Positions 6,408 through 12,498 of a DNA stretch of 12,498 bases are shown here, in pieces; position 1 is the first letter of the stretch; each line of letters opens with the position of its first letter. Made by a program: the position numbers and the translations under genes. The stretch is from Spirochaetaceae bacterium (GTDB lineage: Bacteria; Spirochaetota; Spirochaetia; Treponematales; Breznakiellaceae), in contig JAITKD010000128.1 in NCBI GenBank assembly GCA_031278575.1, forward strand, positions 1-12,498, read 5' to 3'. Under the pieces are notes generated by a model, which searched no databases, had not been told where the DNA came from, and was given only the letters and a program-made list of their open reading frames with translations.

Positions 6408-7331
6408 ATGGCGCCTATTAAAACCTGGTCCACCCCGGTACGGGATGAGGAGTCTTTGCCCATCCCCTGTGTTATATGCGGTTCCCGGCAATTCCGGCCC
6501 CGGCTTTCCTGTGAGGGCTTTTCGTATGCCGCTTGCGGCGGGTGCGGCCTGGTCCAAATAAATCCCCAGCCCCTGAACCAAAGGGTGATGCGCCGGTACC
6601 GGGAGGATCACGGGGAAGCCTATCTTTCTTATGAGCTGGCTAATGAGGCTGCTTTTTTACGGCTCCAGGAGTTAGCCCTGGCGGACGCCGGTTTTTATGA
6701 ATGGGAAAGGGGGTTGAACAAAGAACCTCCGCCCCGGGCGCTGGATGTGGGTTGTGCCACGGGTTCCCTGCTTGGCCTCTTGCGGGAACGGGGCTGGCAG
6801 GTCCGGGGGGTGGAAATCAGTACCCCCCAGGCGGAATACGCCCGGCTGAAGCGGGGCCTTGACGTCCGGGGGCTTCCCCTGGAAGAAAATAATTTTACGG
6901 AAAATGAATTTACCCTGGTTCTGGCATCCCATGTGATCGAACACCTAAACGATCCCGCCGCCTTTGTCAGGGAAGGGTACCGGATCCTCTCCCCGGGGGG
7001 GCTTTTCTTGGTTACCACCCCGAATATAGCCGGGTTCCAGGCCCGGCTCTTTAAAAGCCGCTGGCGTTCCGCCATATTCGACCACCTGTACCTCTTTTCG
7101 GTTAAGACCCTGTCCCAATTACTCCTCCGGGCCGGGTTCGGCATTGAGCGGGTTCTTACCTGGGGAGGGCTGGCGGCGGGTACGGCTCCGGCGCCGCTTA
7201 AACGCTGGGCTGACCGGGGGGCAAAAAAATTCGGCTGGGGAGACGTGATGCTTATTCGGGCGGTAAAAAAGGGTAGCGACCATTCTTGCCCCCCGCCGTT
7301 GGCCCGCCGCTTTGAATTGCGATGTTTTTAG
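6408..7331 (+). CDS. SAM-dependent methyltransferase with N-terminal zinc-ribbon-like knuckle
   Basis: A 307-residue class I methyltransferase. The Rossmann core is at about 108-205: LDVGCATGSLLGLL (112-125) is the SAM glycine loop, VRGVEIS the acidic strand-2 end (E136), FTLVLASHVIEHL (168-180) the post-motif, and ILSPGGLFLVTTPN (193-206) the strand-5 region. Before it, CVICGS (21-26) and CGGCGLVQINPQP (43-55) give four paired cysteines, a zinc-ribbon arrangement common in methyltransferases of sugar and cell-surface biosynthesis. The substrate cannot be inferred. No signal peptide, so cytoplasmic. It starts 8 bp after the LytM-like gene, which indicates co-transcription; the ribosome site is weak (GGGCGGG). 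The last 20 or so residues (KKGSDHSCPPPLARRF...) are unlike the family and may be a recent tail. Confidence 0.88.
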   Translation: MAPIKTWSTPVRDEESLPIPCVICGSRQFRPRLSCEGFSYAACGGCGLVQINPQPLNQRVMRRYREDHGEAYLSYELANEAAFLRLQELALADAGFYEWERGLNKEPPPRALDVGCATGSLLGLLRERGWQVRGVEISTPQAEYARLKRGLDVRGLPLEENNFTENEFTLVLASHVIEHLNDPAAFVREGYRILSPGGLFLVTTPNIAGFQARLFKSRWRSAIFDHLYLFSVKTLSQLLLRAGFGIERVLTWGGLAAGTAPAPLKRWADRGAKKFGWGDVMLIRAVKKGSDHSCPPPLARRFELRCF

Positions 7332-7406
7332 CGGAATTTATTTGAAAACTAAAATTTTCGATCAACTCATTAAAGCAAAACGGCCGGTCAAGCGCATATA
7401 TTCTAT

Positions 7407-7922
7407 ATGAGATCATTACGGATACTGAAGCAAGGGGTGTGGTACGAAATCCGTACCCGCGTCAACAACCGGGAACCGTTGTTCCGTCAGGGGACCGGCG
7501 CCGCGGGGTCTGTCCCCAATAAGGCCCTGGCGCTGTTCGCCCGGGTGTTCCGGGAGACGACCCTTCGGTTTGTCTTCGAGGTTCGCGGACTCTGTCTTGC
7601 CGATGACTGGCTCACGTTTTATATCAAGCCGGCGGACGGGCTGGAACTTCCGGCTATCATGCAGTGGCTGAAACAGGTGTTCGCCCAGCGGTACAACCGG
7701 CTGGACGGCCGGATCGGGCATATCTGGGGGGACCGGTACGGGTCGCGGATACTGGAGGGGGAGCCGCCGGAGGAGGAGGCCGGAGCGGGGCGGGGGGATA
7801 CGGACGCTGGGGTCAGACCCTGTTGTACGGACACTGGGGTCAGACCCCGGTATGGAGAAACGGCGATCCAAACCGCTTTTCTCCTCATATTCCCCCTTTT
7901 CCCCGCCCCGGCGCCCGGATAA
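7407..7922 (+). CDS. Degenerate REP-associated (IS200/Y1-like) transposase relic
   Basis: A 171-residue protein. Residues 10-115 follow the REP-associated tyrosine transposase fold in order: VWYEIRTRVNNREPLF at the start, FARVFRETTLRFVFEVRGLCLADDWLTFYIKP (44-75), then LPAIMQWLKQVFAQRYNRLDGRIGHIWGDRYGSRIL. In active relatives the strand corresponding to CLADDWLTFYIKP reads like CLMPNHVHLLIKP, with the HUH metal-binding histidines; here they align with W68 and T70. The later Tyr helix (usually YI..NPVRA) is missing, replaced by a tail containing two TDxGVRP units encoded by palindromes. It is therefore unlikely to cut DNA. I see no good ribosome site before the ATG at 7407. It may be a relic, or a family with another role; similar proteins with lost HUH motifs appear to exist in treponemes, from memory only. 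Confidence 0.62.
   Translation: MRSLRILKQGVWYEIRTRVNNREPLFRQGTGAAGSVPNKALALFARVFRETTLRFVFEVRGLCLADDWLTFYIKPADGLELPAIMQWLKQVFAQRYNRLDGRIGHIWGDRYGSRILEGEPPEEEAGAGRGDTDAGVRPCCTDTGVRPRYGETAIQTAFLLIFPLFPAPAPG
7801..7848. repeat. Two direct copies of a REP-like GGGGTCAGACCCC palindrome
   Basis: The unit CGGAC(G/A)CTGGGGTCAGACCC occurs at 7801-7820 and again at 7828-7847, a period of 27 bp. Each holds an odd-length palindrome around a central A: GGGTC-A-GACCC at 7810-7820 and the fuller GGGG...CCCC at 7836-7848. The 27-bp period keeps the reading frame and yields the peptide repeat TDxGVRP in the transposase relic. Palindromes with this core are often found beside REP-associated transposases in other bacteria (established association, from memory). 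Confidence 0.82.
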
Positions 7923-8064
7923 ACGGCGCTAATCCACCCGGAGTTTCGCGGCAACCTTCTTTTCCACCCCAAGCCGAAAACGCTCAGGGGAGAGGCCGGT
8001 CCTGAAACAGGCAGGCAATCCAAATGGCGGGTCACGTTTAACCTTCAGGGCGGGGAGGTTCATT

Positions 8065-8105
8065 TAAAAAAGCACCATACCCGACGAGGTCCTTTCCGCG
8101 CGGGT
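8065..8105 (-). terminator. Predicted terminator of the Wzi-like gene
   Basis: Reading on the minus strand just after the stop at 8108, ACCCG (from 8105) pairs with CGGGT (8083-8079); the stem extends inward with CG and GG pairs around one mismatch and one bulge, with an AAAGGA loop. A run of six or seven T (8071-8065) follows about seven bases later. The layout fits a Rho-independent terminator, somewhat imperfect. Confidence 0.5.
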
Positions 8106-8107
8106 CC

Positions 8108-9967
8108 TTACGGAAAAATTCTGAATCCCACGGAAGCGACTACCCCCACCGTCGGCTTGTAATAGGCATCACCGTCGGAAATAAAATGAAAGGGCCGGTC
8201 TTCTTCGGATCCAGGAGGGGCATCGGTGGCGGAAAATTGGATTGCCACGATCCCAAAATCCCCATAAACGGATACGGGTATTTTTTCGGTTTTAAAGTTG
8301 TAGGCCCCGCCGATTTTAACAATATGGCTCCACTGATACACCCCATCCCGGAGGAAGTATTTTTTGGTATTATCGTCATAAACCTGTTGATCTTCAAGAC
8401 CGCTTCCGTCAACCCGGCCGGGTCCATATTCGACCCCGTGACGTATCATCTGGTACTGGAGAAATCCCCGGGCTCCGGGTTTTATCAGGGATTCAAAACG
8501 TACCAAGAACTCATCCGAATTGGGGTGCAGGTAATAACCCAAGGACTCCCCGGTGTTGATATAATTCGTTGCCATCCCCTTGGTGATGTCCCCCATATCA
8601 CTCATGGAAGCGGCTTCATTGTACCAGGGCGCCACCGTATAGGGATGGGTATAACAGTAGGGCTCAATTTTAGTATACCGCAGGGTTACGGAGGCAAAGG
8701 GAAGCCAGGGCAGCCGGGCCTTTGCCCCGGCCTGGAGGGCGTACATATTCCGGTCCAGGGTAAAAAAGGTAGAATTTAACGAAGGCTTGGCTTCGTCCAG
8801 ATAGGCGGAAAACCACCATTTTCCTTTTCCCAGAATAAAACCTTCGATGTTTCCGTACAGGGCAAGGTTATCAAAATCCCCGATATTATTCTGATACACC
8901 AGGTTACTGTTAGCGGGATAAATATATCCCAGCTCAAACCGTTTGGGCCAGATAACGGAGGCGCCTAGATCCACATGGAAATATTTGGTATTTAATTCCA
9001 ATAGGGCCGCTGAAAAGGCGTTTTGATAGTGGTAGGCATCATATTTCATTTCATTGGTCCGGGCCCAATATTCAAGAACCCCGGTCAGGGAAGAAAGCCG
9101 AAGCCAATCAATCAACAAATAGGTCCCTTCAATAGCCAGAAAGGGACGGGCATGGGCGTTAAGAAAAAGGCTGGCGCCGTTTCCCTCGGCCCCCCAGTCC
9201 CGGCGCATCCGGCCAAACCGGAATTGCAGCCGGTTATCCATATAGGAGGCGTCGATTTCAGAGATAACTTCATATCCAAAGGATAAAGCATCCGGCCAGC
9301 CCTTAAAATTTTCACCGGTCAGGGGGTTAAAAACTACCCCGTCCCAGATTCCCAAGAAGGTGTAGGGAAAATAGGAGGTAATTTCATAGGTTTCGGGAAC
9401 CGTGATCGGACCGTTTCCATTATCGTACACATAGGAGGGGTGTTTTTCCCGTTCTACCATATAAAATCCCGGCCTGAAATTAAAATCATAAGAAACATGA
9501 TTACCGATATCCCCGTCAAGGTAAAAATCCACCACATTCGTGGTACCAACGCTGAGGGGATTTTTGAAATTCACCGCAAAGGTACTGTCCCAAAAAACTC
9601 CCCCTTCAAAGGAATAATAGGAACCGTTTTTTAGGGGACGTACCGTATAATAGGCCCCCCGCTTCCAGTCCAAGCCCTGGGCGCGTTCAAAGCCGTCCAA
9701 AAAACCGGAAATGATGGACCGTTCGGTATCGCTCAGTAAACCGGGGGCGGCATTGAGGATTTCGGTCAATATTTCACGGACGGTCAATTCCGACCAGGGT
9801 CTGGCCGAAGAAGGGATGCCGCACAAACCCCGCAGGGCGGCATTATCGATAAGATGATACACATCGTTGTCCAAAGGAACCGACTTATGCTGCTGGGCCG
9901 GCAATAAAACGGTCAAACAAAACAACCAGATAAACAAACCAGCAACAATTTTACCTTTTGTCATCAT
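8108..9967 (-). CDS. Outer-membrane beta-barrel protein, Wzi-like (capsule assembly family)
   Basis: About 619 residues with a clear signal peptide (MMTKGKIVAGLFIWLFCLTVLLPAQ, cleavage near AQ-Q). An N-terminal helical part (about 30-100) has the VYHLIDNAALRGLCGIP...RPWSELTVREI type sequence that precedes the barrel in Wzi-like proteins. The rest is rich in alternating aromatic strands. The block RFGRMRRDWGAEGNGASLFLNAHARPF resembles the conserved segment of the Wzi family (DWG.G..G.L.L...A.PF). The chain ends FRIFP, the aromatic end typical of barrel proteins. Wzi proteins bind surface polysaccharide; whether a treponeme uses it for that is unknown. ATGs at 9967 and 9964 both follow GGAG at suitable distance; an upstream ATG at 10018 would add 17 residues before the signal peptide and lies in palindrome E, so it was not chosen. 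A promoter candidate is at 10120-10148 and a terminator at 8065-8105, so it is likely monocistronic. Confidence 0.82.
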   Translation of the reverse strand: MMTKGKIVAGLFIWLFCLTVLLPAQQHKSVPLDNDVYHLIDNAALRGLCGIPSSARPWSELTVREILTEILNAAPGLLSDTERSIISGFLDGFERAQGLDWKRGAYYTVRPLKNGSYYSFEGGVFWDSTFAVNFKNPLSVGTTNVVDFYLDGDIGNHVSYDFNFRPGFYMVEREKHPSYVYDNGNGPITVPETYEITSYFPYTFLGIWDGVVFNPLTGENFKGWPDALSFGYEVISEIDASYMDNRLQFRFGRMRRDWGAEGNGASLFLNAHARPFLAIEGTYLLIDWLRLSSLTGVLEYWARTNEMKYDAYHYQNAFSAALLELNTKYFHVDLGASVIWPKRFELGYIYPANSNLVYQNNIGDFDNLALYGNIEGFILGKGKWWFSAYLDEAKPSLNSTFFTLDRNMYALQAGAKARLPWLPFASVTLRYTKIEPYCYTHPYTVAPWYNEAASMSDMGDITKGMATNYINTGESLGYYLHPNSDEFLVRFESLIKPGARGFLQYQMIRHGVEYGPGRVDGSGLEDQQVYDDNTKKYFLRDGVYQWSHIVKIGGAYNFKTEKIPVSVYGDFGIVAIQFSATDAPPGSEEDRPFHFISDGDAYYKPTVGVVASVGFRIFP

Positions 9968-9989
9968 AAAGACTCCATTAAAAAACAGC

Positions 9990-10019
9990 GTTGTTCGGAA
10001 ATTGAAGTTTCTGAACAAC
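9990..10019. repeat. Palindromic repeat, copy E (leader of the Wzi-like gene)
   Basis: GTTGTTCGGAAA (9990-10001) pairs with TTTCTGAACAAC (10008-10019) at 11 of 12 positions around a TTGAAG loop. It shares the TGTTC...GAACA core and a central TGAAGTTT block with copy D at 5425. It ends 22 bases upstream of the Wzi-like start codon and lies downstream of the predicted promoter, so it would fold in the mRNA leader just before the ribosome site. Confidence 0.75.
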
Positions 10020-10119
10020 TTCCGCTAAAAACATCAGGCGAATCGGTTTCAAAATTATGGTCTTGAATCATTGAGGCTTAAAACTATCCCCGGCCGCCAT
10101 TTTTAACTCTCTTCCAAAT

Positions 10120-10148
10120 AGTTTACTCTCTTGCTTATGGCATGTCAA
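10120..10148 (-). promoter_or_regulatory. Predicted sigma-70 promoter for the Wzi-like gene
   Basis: On the minus strand a perfect TTGACA (10148-10143) is followed after exactly 17 bases by TAAACT (10125-10120). The leader to the start at 9967 would be about 145 bases and includes palindrome E. The -10 matches consensus at four of six positions; the same TAAACT with the same spacing is used in the reductase promoter at 1436-1464. Confidence 0.5.
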
Positions 10149-10200
10149 GATTTCGCGTTATTATGGCCGGCATTTAAAAAAAGAAGACCTGAACCACGAA

Positions 10201-10503
10201 CCATAGCACGGTCAACACGTTACGGAGGGGGAGCGCTATGGGTCCCCAAAGGGAACCGCTATACCCCCCCTAAAAAGCCGTTTTTGACGCGGCTCCCCCT
10301 CGCTCCAGCCTCCTCGGGCTTCGCCCTGCGGTGGCTTCCGCTACCCCCACTCCTTTTTTCACGGTGTATATCCGTAACTGGTTGGACCGTGGGAAGCATA
10401 GGAAGCATAGTACCGCTATGCTCCGCTTGACTACGGTGCGGCTCATGTGTTTAACTCAAGGCAGGCCGCTTAATGGCGCCTGCCTAATGGGGTAAAGCCC
10501 CGG
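10201..10503. ncRNA. Unassigned, strongly folding block; candidate structured RNA or inverted-repeat element
   Basis: The arms 10207-10226 and 10371-10391 pair over about 18 positions: CACGGTC with GACCGTG, AAC with GTT after one bulged G, a two-base internal loop, then GTTACGGA with TCCGTAAC. The enclosed 144 bases fold further: GAGGGGGAGC (10225-10234) pairs perfectly with GCTCCCCCTC (10292-10301), or alternatively GGGGGAGCG with CGCTACCCCC near 10340; GGTCCCC.AAAGGGAACC is a hairpin near 10240-10257; AAAAA-GCCG-TTTTT lies at 10272-10285; GGGC-TTC-GCCC at 10316-10326. Beyond the closing stem come AGCATAG/CTATGCT (10404-10422), AGGCAGGC/GCCTGCCT (10459-10485) and GGGG/CCCC (10489-10501). The transcribed strand is not known. 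It does not carry the conserved cores of RNase P, tmRNA, SRP RNA or the riboswitches I know. It could be a leader of mnmG, an independent RNA, or a non-autonomous mobile repeat. Confidence 0.42.
10392..10409. repeat. Tandem 9-bp duplication GGAAGCATA x2
   Basis: GGAAGCATA occurs twice without a gap, immediately after the right arm of the large inverted repeat. The second copy provides the left arm of the AGCATAG/CTATGCT hairpin. It may be a slippage product. Confidence 0.7.
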
Positions 10504-10612
10504 CTGTTCTGGCCTATGTTTCGATACACCCGCCTCTCGCAAAACACGGAATAGGTTGCTGTTTTTTATCGGGACGCCGGGTTACTGGACCTTGGATCGA
10601 GGACGGGTATTC

Positions 10613-12463
10613 ATGGATTATGACTGTATTGTAATAGGCGGAGGCCACGCCGGTATCGAAGCGTCCCTGGCCGCGGCCCGGCTCGGCCTGTCCACCCTCC
10701 TCATCACCCAAAACCCCGACCGGATCGGGGCCCTTTCCTGCAATCCCGCGGTGGGGGGCCTCTCCAAGGGGAATCTGGTCCGGGAGGTGGACGCCCTGGG
10801 GGGGGAGATGGGGAAACTCATCGACGCGGTCATGATCCAGTACCGGGTCCTCAACCGTTCCCGTGGCCCCGCGGTCCAGGCCCCCCGGGCCCAGGCGGAT
10901 AAACAAGCCTATCAGACCGCGGCCCGGCGGGCGGTGGAAAACCAGCGGGGGCTTGGGGTTTACCTGGACACCGTGATCGACCTCCTGGCGGCGGAGGGCC
11001 GGGTTTCGGGGGTGGTAACCCAACGGGGACATACCATCCTGGGACGGACGGTGATCCTGGCGGCGGGAACCTTTATGGAGGGGAAGATCTTTATCGGCGA
11101 ATACGACGCCCCGGAAGGCCGGCTGGGGGAAGAAGCGGCCCGGGGCCTGGGGGGAAACCTCCGCCGGCGGGGTTTCCCCGTGGGGCGGCTCAAAACCGGG
11201 ACCCCCGCCCGGATCGCCGGGGATTCCATAGATTATTCCCGGATGGAAAGGCAGGATGGCGAAACTCCGGCCCCCTTTTCCTTTGATATTGAGCCCGGCG
11301 CCGCCCTGGGGCGGCCTTCGGTCCCCTGTTGGATCACCTATACCACCCCCCGGACCCACGAAATAATCCGCCAAAACATCCACCGTTCCCCCCTGTACGG
11401 CGGCAAAATCCGGGGGGTTGGTCCCCGGTATTGTCCCTCTATTGAGGATAAGGTGGTCCGTTTCCCCGAACGGGACCGGCACCACATCTTCATTGAGCCC
11501 GAGGGACTTACGGTGAATGAAATGTATATGAACGGCGCGTCCAGTTCCCTCCCCGAGGACGTGCAGGAGGCCTTTATCCGCAGTATCCCCGGTCTGGAGG
11601 AGGCCCGGATAGTCCGGCCCGCCTATGCCGTGGAATACGATTACCTGGACCCGCTGGACCTCTATCCGACCCTGGAATCCAAACGGGCGGCGGGCTTGTT
11701 CGTGGCGGGCCAAACCAACGGCAGCTCCGGTTACGAGGAAGCGGCGGCCCAGGGCATCATGGCGGGGATCAACGCGGCGCTGAAACTGCGGGGGGAACCG
11801 CCCCTGGTCCTGGGCCGGGCCGATGCCTATATCGGGGTCCTGGTGGACGACCTCACCACGGTGGGTACCAAGGAACCCTACCGGATGTTCACCAGCCGGG
11901 CGGAACACCGGCTCATGTTACGCCACGATACGGCGGATACCCGGCTCAGTCCCCAAGGCCGGGCCCTGGGACTGGTGGACGATCAACGCTGGGAGCGGTT
12001 CCAAAAAAAGAAAGCGGCCCTGGAGGCGATTACGGAACTGATCCGCGGCCGGAAGGTTCCCGGCCCGGCGGAACAGGAGAAGGCCGGATCCCCGGAGGCC
12101 CTCCGCTCCCACGCCGGGGACAGCCTGGAACGGGCCCTGACGGATTCGGAAATAGCGGCGGCGGACCTTTTCCCCTATGCCCCGGAACTGGCGGATTACC
12201 CCCGGGAGTGGCTGGACCGGGCGGCGCTGGATACCAAATACGCCGGTTATATCGAAAAGGAAAAAAGGACCGCCGCCCGGAACGCCAAGATGGATGCCAT
12301 TAAGCTCGATCCCGCAGCGGACTACCGGGCCGTCCCCGGCCTGTCCGCGGAATCCAAGGAAAAACTCTCCCAAGTCCGTCCCCTCACCGTGGGGCAGGCC
12401 GCCCGGATCCCCGGGGTACGCCAGGGGGATATCGCCCTGTTAATGGTACTGGCGAAAAAATGA
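10613..12463 (+). CDS. mnmG: tRNA uridine-5-carboxymethylaminomethyl modification enzyme MnmG (GidA)
   Basis: A complete 616-residue protein, close to the usual family length. With MnmE it installs the cmnm5 group on the wobble uridine (U34) of several tRNAs in the cytoplasm. The FAD-binding loop is GGGHAGIEA (9-17). Further family signatures are [14 protein letters not shown] (40-53, with C43 at the catalytic cysteine position), [17 protein letters not shown] (81-97), [10 protein letters not shown], and VPCWITYT carrying the second conserved cysteine. The C-terminal helical part that contacts MnmE and tRNA is present ([15 protein letters not shown]...[18 protein letters not shown]). The ATG at 10613 is chosen because the protein then begins [14 protein letters not shown] as in relatives; GAGG lies about 10 bases upstream. 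An in-frame start at 10556 would add 19 unrelated residues. mnmE is not nearby. No convincing promoter was found; the structured block at 10201-10503 lies upstream. Confidence 0.97.
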   Translation: MDYDCIVIGGGHAGIEASLAAARLGLSTLLITQNPDRIGALSCNPAVGGLSKGNLVREVDALGGEMGKLIDAVMIQYRVLNRSRGPAVQAPRAQADKQAYQTAARRAVENQRGLGVYLDTVIDLLAAEGRVSGVVTQRGHTILGRTVILAAGTFMEGKIFIGEYDAPEGRLGEEAARGLGGNLRRRGFPVGRLKTGTPARIAGDSIDYSRMERQDGETPAPFSFDIEPGAALGRPSVPCWITYTTPRTHEIIRQNIHRSPLYGGKIRGVGPRYCPSIEDKVVRFPERDRHHIFIEPEGLTVNEMYMNGASSSLPEDVQEAFIRSIPGLEEARIVRPAYAVEYDYLDPLDLYPTLESKRAAGLFVAGQTNGSSGYEEAAAQGIMAGINAALKLRGEPPLVLGRADAYIGVLVDDLTTVGTKEPYRMFTSRAEHRLMLRHDTADTRLSPQGRALGLVDDQRWERFQKKKAALEAITELIRGRKVPGPAEQEKAGSPEALRSHAGDSLERALTDSEIAAADLFPYAPELADYPREWLDRAALDTKYAGYIEKEKRTAARNAKMDAIKLDPAADYRAVPGLSAESKEKLSQVRPLTVGQAARIPGVRQGDIALLMVLAKK

Positions 12464-12498
12464 GAGGAATTTTTGTTACCCCGCCGGTAAAAATTCGA
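12460..12498 (+). CDS. Possible start of a gene overlapping mnmG (partial, 13 codons)
   Basis: An ATG at 12460 overlaps the mnmG stop in an ATGA arrangement and opens [13 protein letters not shown] to the window end without a stop. Four-base overlaps of this kind are typical of translationally coupled genes, but there is no clear ribosome site and 13 codons are too few to recognise a family. The last bases also contain a small GTTACC...GGTAA inverted repeat. Confidence 0.3.
   Translation, partial: MRGIFVTPPVKIR

Larger units (their letters stand above)
9968..10612. other. 645-bp gene-free region between divergent genes
   Basis: From left to right it holds palindrome E (9990-10019), an AT-richer stretch with no gene (10020-10119), a minus-strand promoter candidate (10120-10148), a short plain stretch, a strongly folding GC-rich block (10201-10503), and about 110 bases before mnmG in which I see only a weak GAGG upstream of the start. 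The 99-codon open frame at 10131-10430 runs through the folding block and does not look like a protein. No tRNA, rRNA, tmRNA or RNase P signature is seen. Confidence 0.7.

Noticed and set aside
7801..7848. Two 27-bp repeats as a possible CRISPR fragment
   Set aside because: Only two units, with 7-bp spacers, palindromic cores and no cas gene nearby; REP-like palindromes explain them better.
8186..8779. 197-codon + strand open frame opposite the Wzi-like gene
   Set aside because: Antisense shadow with no motifs; the minus-strand frame has a signal peptide and barrel-like pattern.
9968..10018. Upstream ATG at 10018 for the Wzi-like gene
   Set aside because: It adds 17 residues before the signal peptide, lies in palindrome E, and the ATGs at 9967/9964 have GGAG at suitable spacing.
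10131..10430. 99-codon open frame on the + strand in the gap before mnmG
   Set aside because: It runs through the inverted-repeat block, has a Pro/Leu/Arg-skewed product with no recognisable fold, and lacks a ribosome site. Base pairing explains the sequence better than coding.
10514..11908. 464-codon open frame antisense to mnmG
   Set aside because: It is a shadow of the GC-rich mnmG codons: the product is Gly/Pro/Arg-rich without motifs, and mnmG itself is unmistakable.

Overview
The window is compact, GC-rich bacterial DNA with short intergenic gaps and genes on both strands. The gene set suggests a spirochaete of the Treponema group: an EIIA-Ntr domain fused to an excisionase-type helix-turn-helix, exported proteins of unknown role, a Wzi-like outer-membrane barrel, and a LytM-like protein with an Ig-like tail. 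The GC-rich codon use and dispersed palindromes resemble termite-gut treponemes more than host-restricted pathogens. This assignment is inference from gene content and style; no rRNA is present to test it.

Layout, left to right. (1) The 3' end of an aspartyl-tRNA synthetase of archaeal style (+). (2) An aldo/keto reductase with a C-terminal 2x[4Fe-4S] domain (-), with a promoter and a palindromic repeat in its leader. (3) An RluA-type pseudouridine synthase (-, TTG start), divergent from (4) an exported transglutaminase-like protein (+). (5) A HTH + EIIA-Ntr regulator (-), divergent from (6) a probable operon (+) of a membrane-anchored beta-propeller-like protein, a degenerate LytM/M23 protein and a SAM methyltransferase. 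The divergent region holds two palindromic repeats and promoters facing both ways. (7) A relic of a REP-associated (IS200-like) transposase whose 3' end carries two copies of a GGGGTCAGACCCC-type palindrome in frame. (8) A Wzi-like outer-membrane beta-barrel protein (-) with a terminator, a promoter and another palindrome. (9) A 645-bp gap with a strongly folding block of about 300 nt that matches no RNA class I can name. (10) Complete mnmG (+), with a possible overlapping next gene cut off by the window end.

The genes do not form one pathway. Translation and RNA modification are represented by the AspRS, the RluA-type enzyme and MnmG; the cell envelope by the transglutaminase-like protein, the LytM-like operon and the Wzi-like barrel; phosphotransfer regulation by the EIIA protein. 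The strongest unexplained signals are the structured block before mnmG, the family of TGTTCC/GGAACA palindromes that repeatedly lies between promoter and start codon, and the transposase relic that lost its catalytic residues but kept REP-like palindromes.
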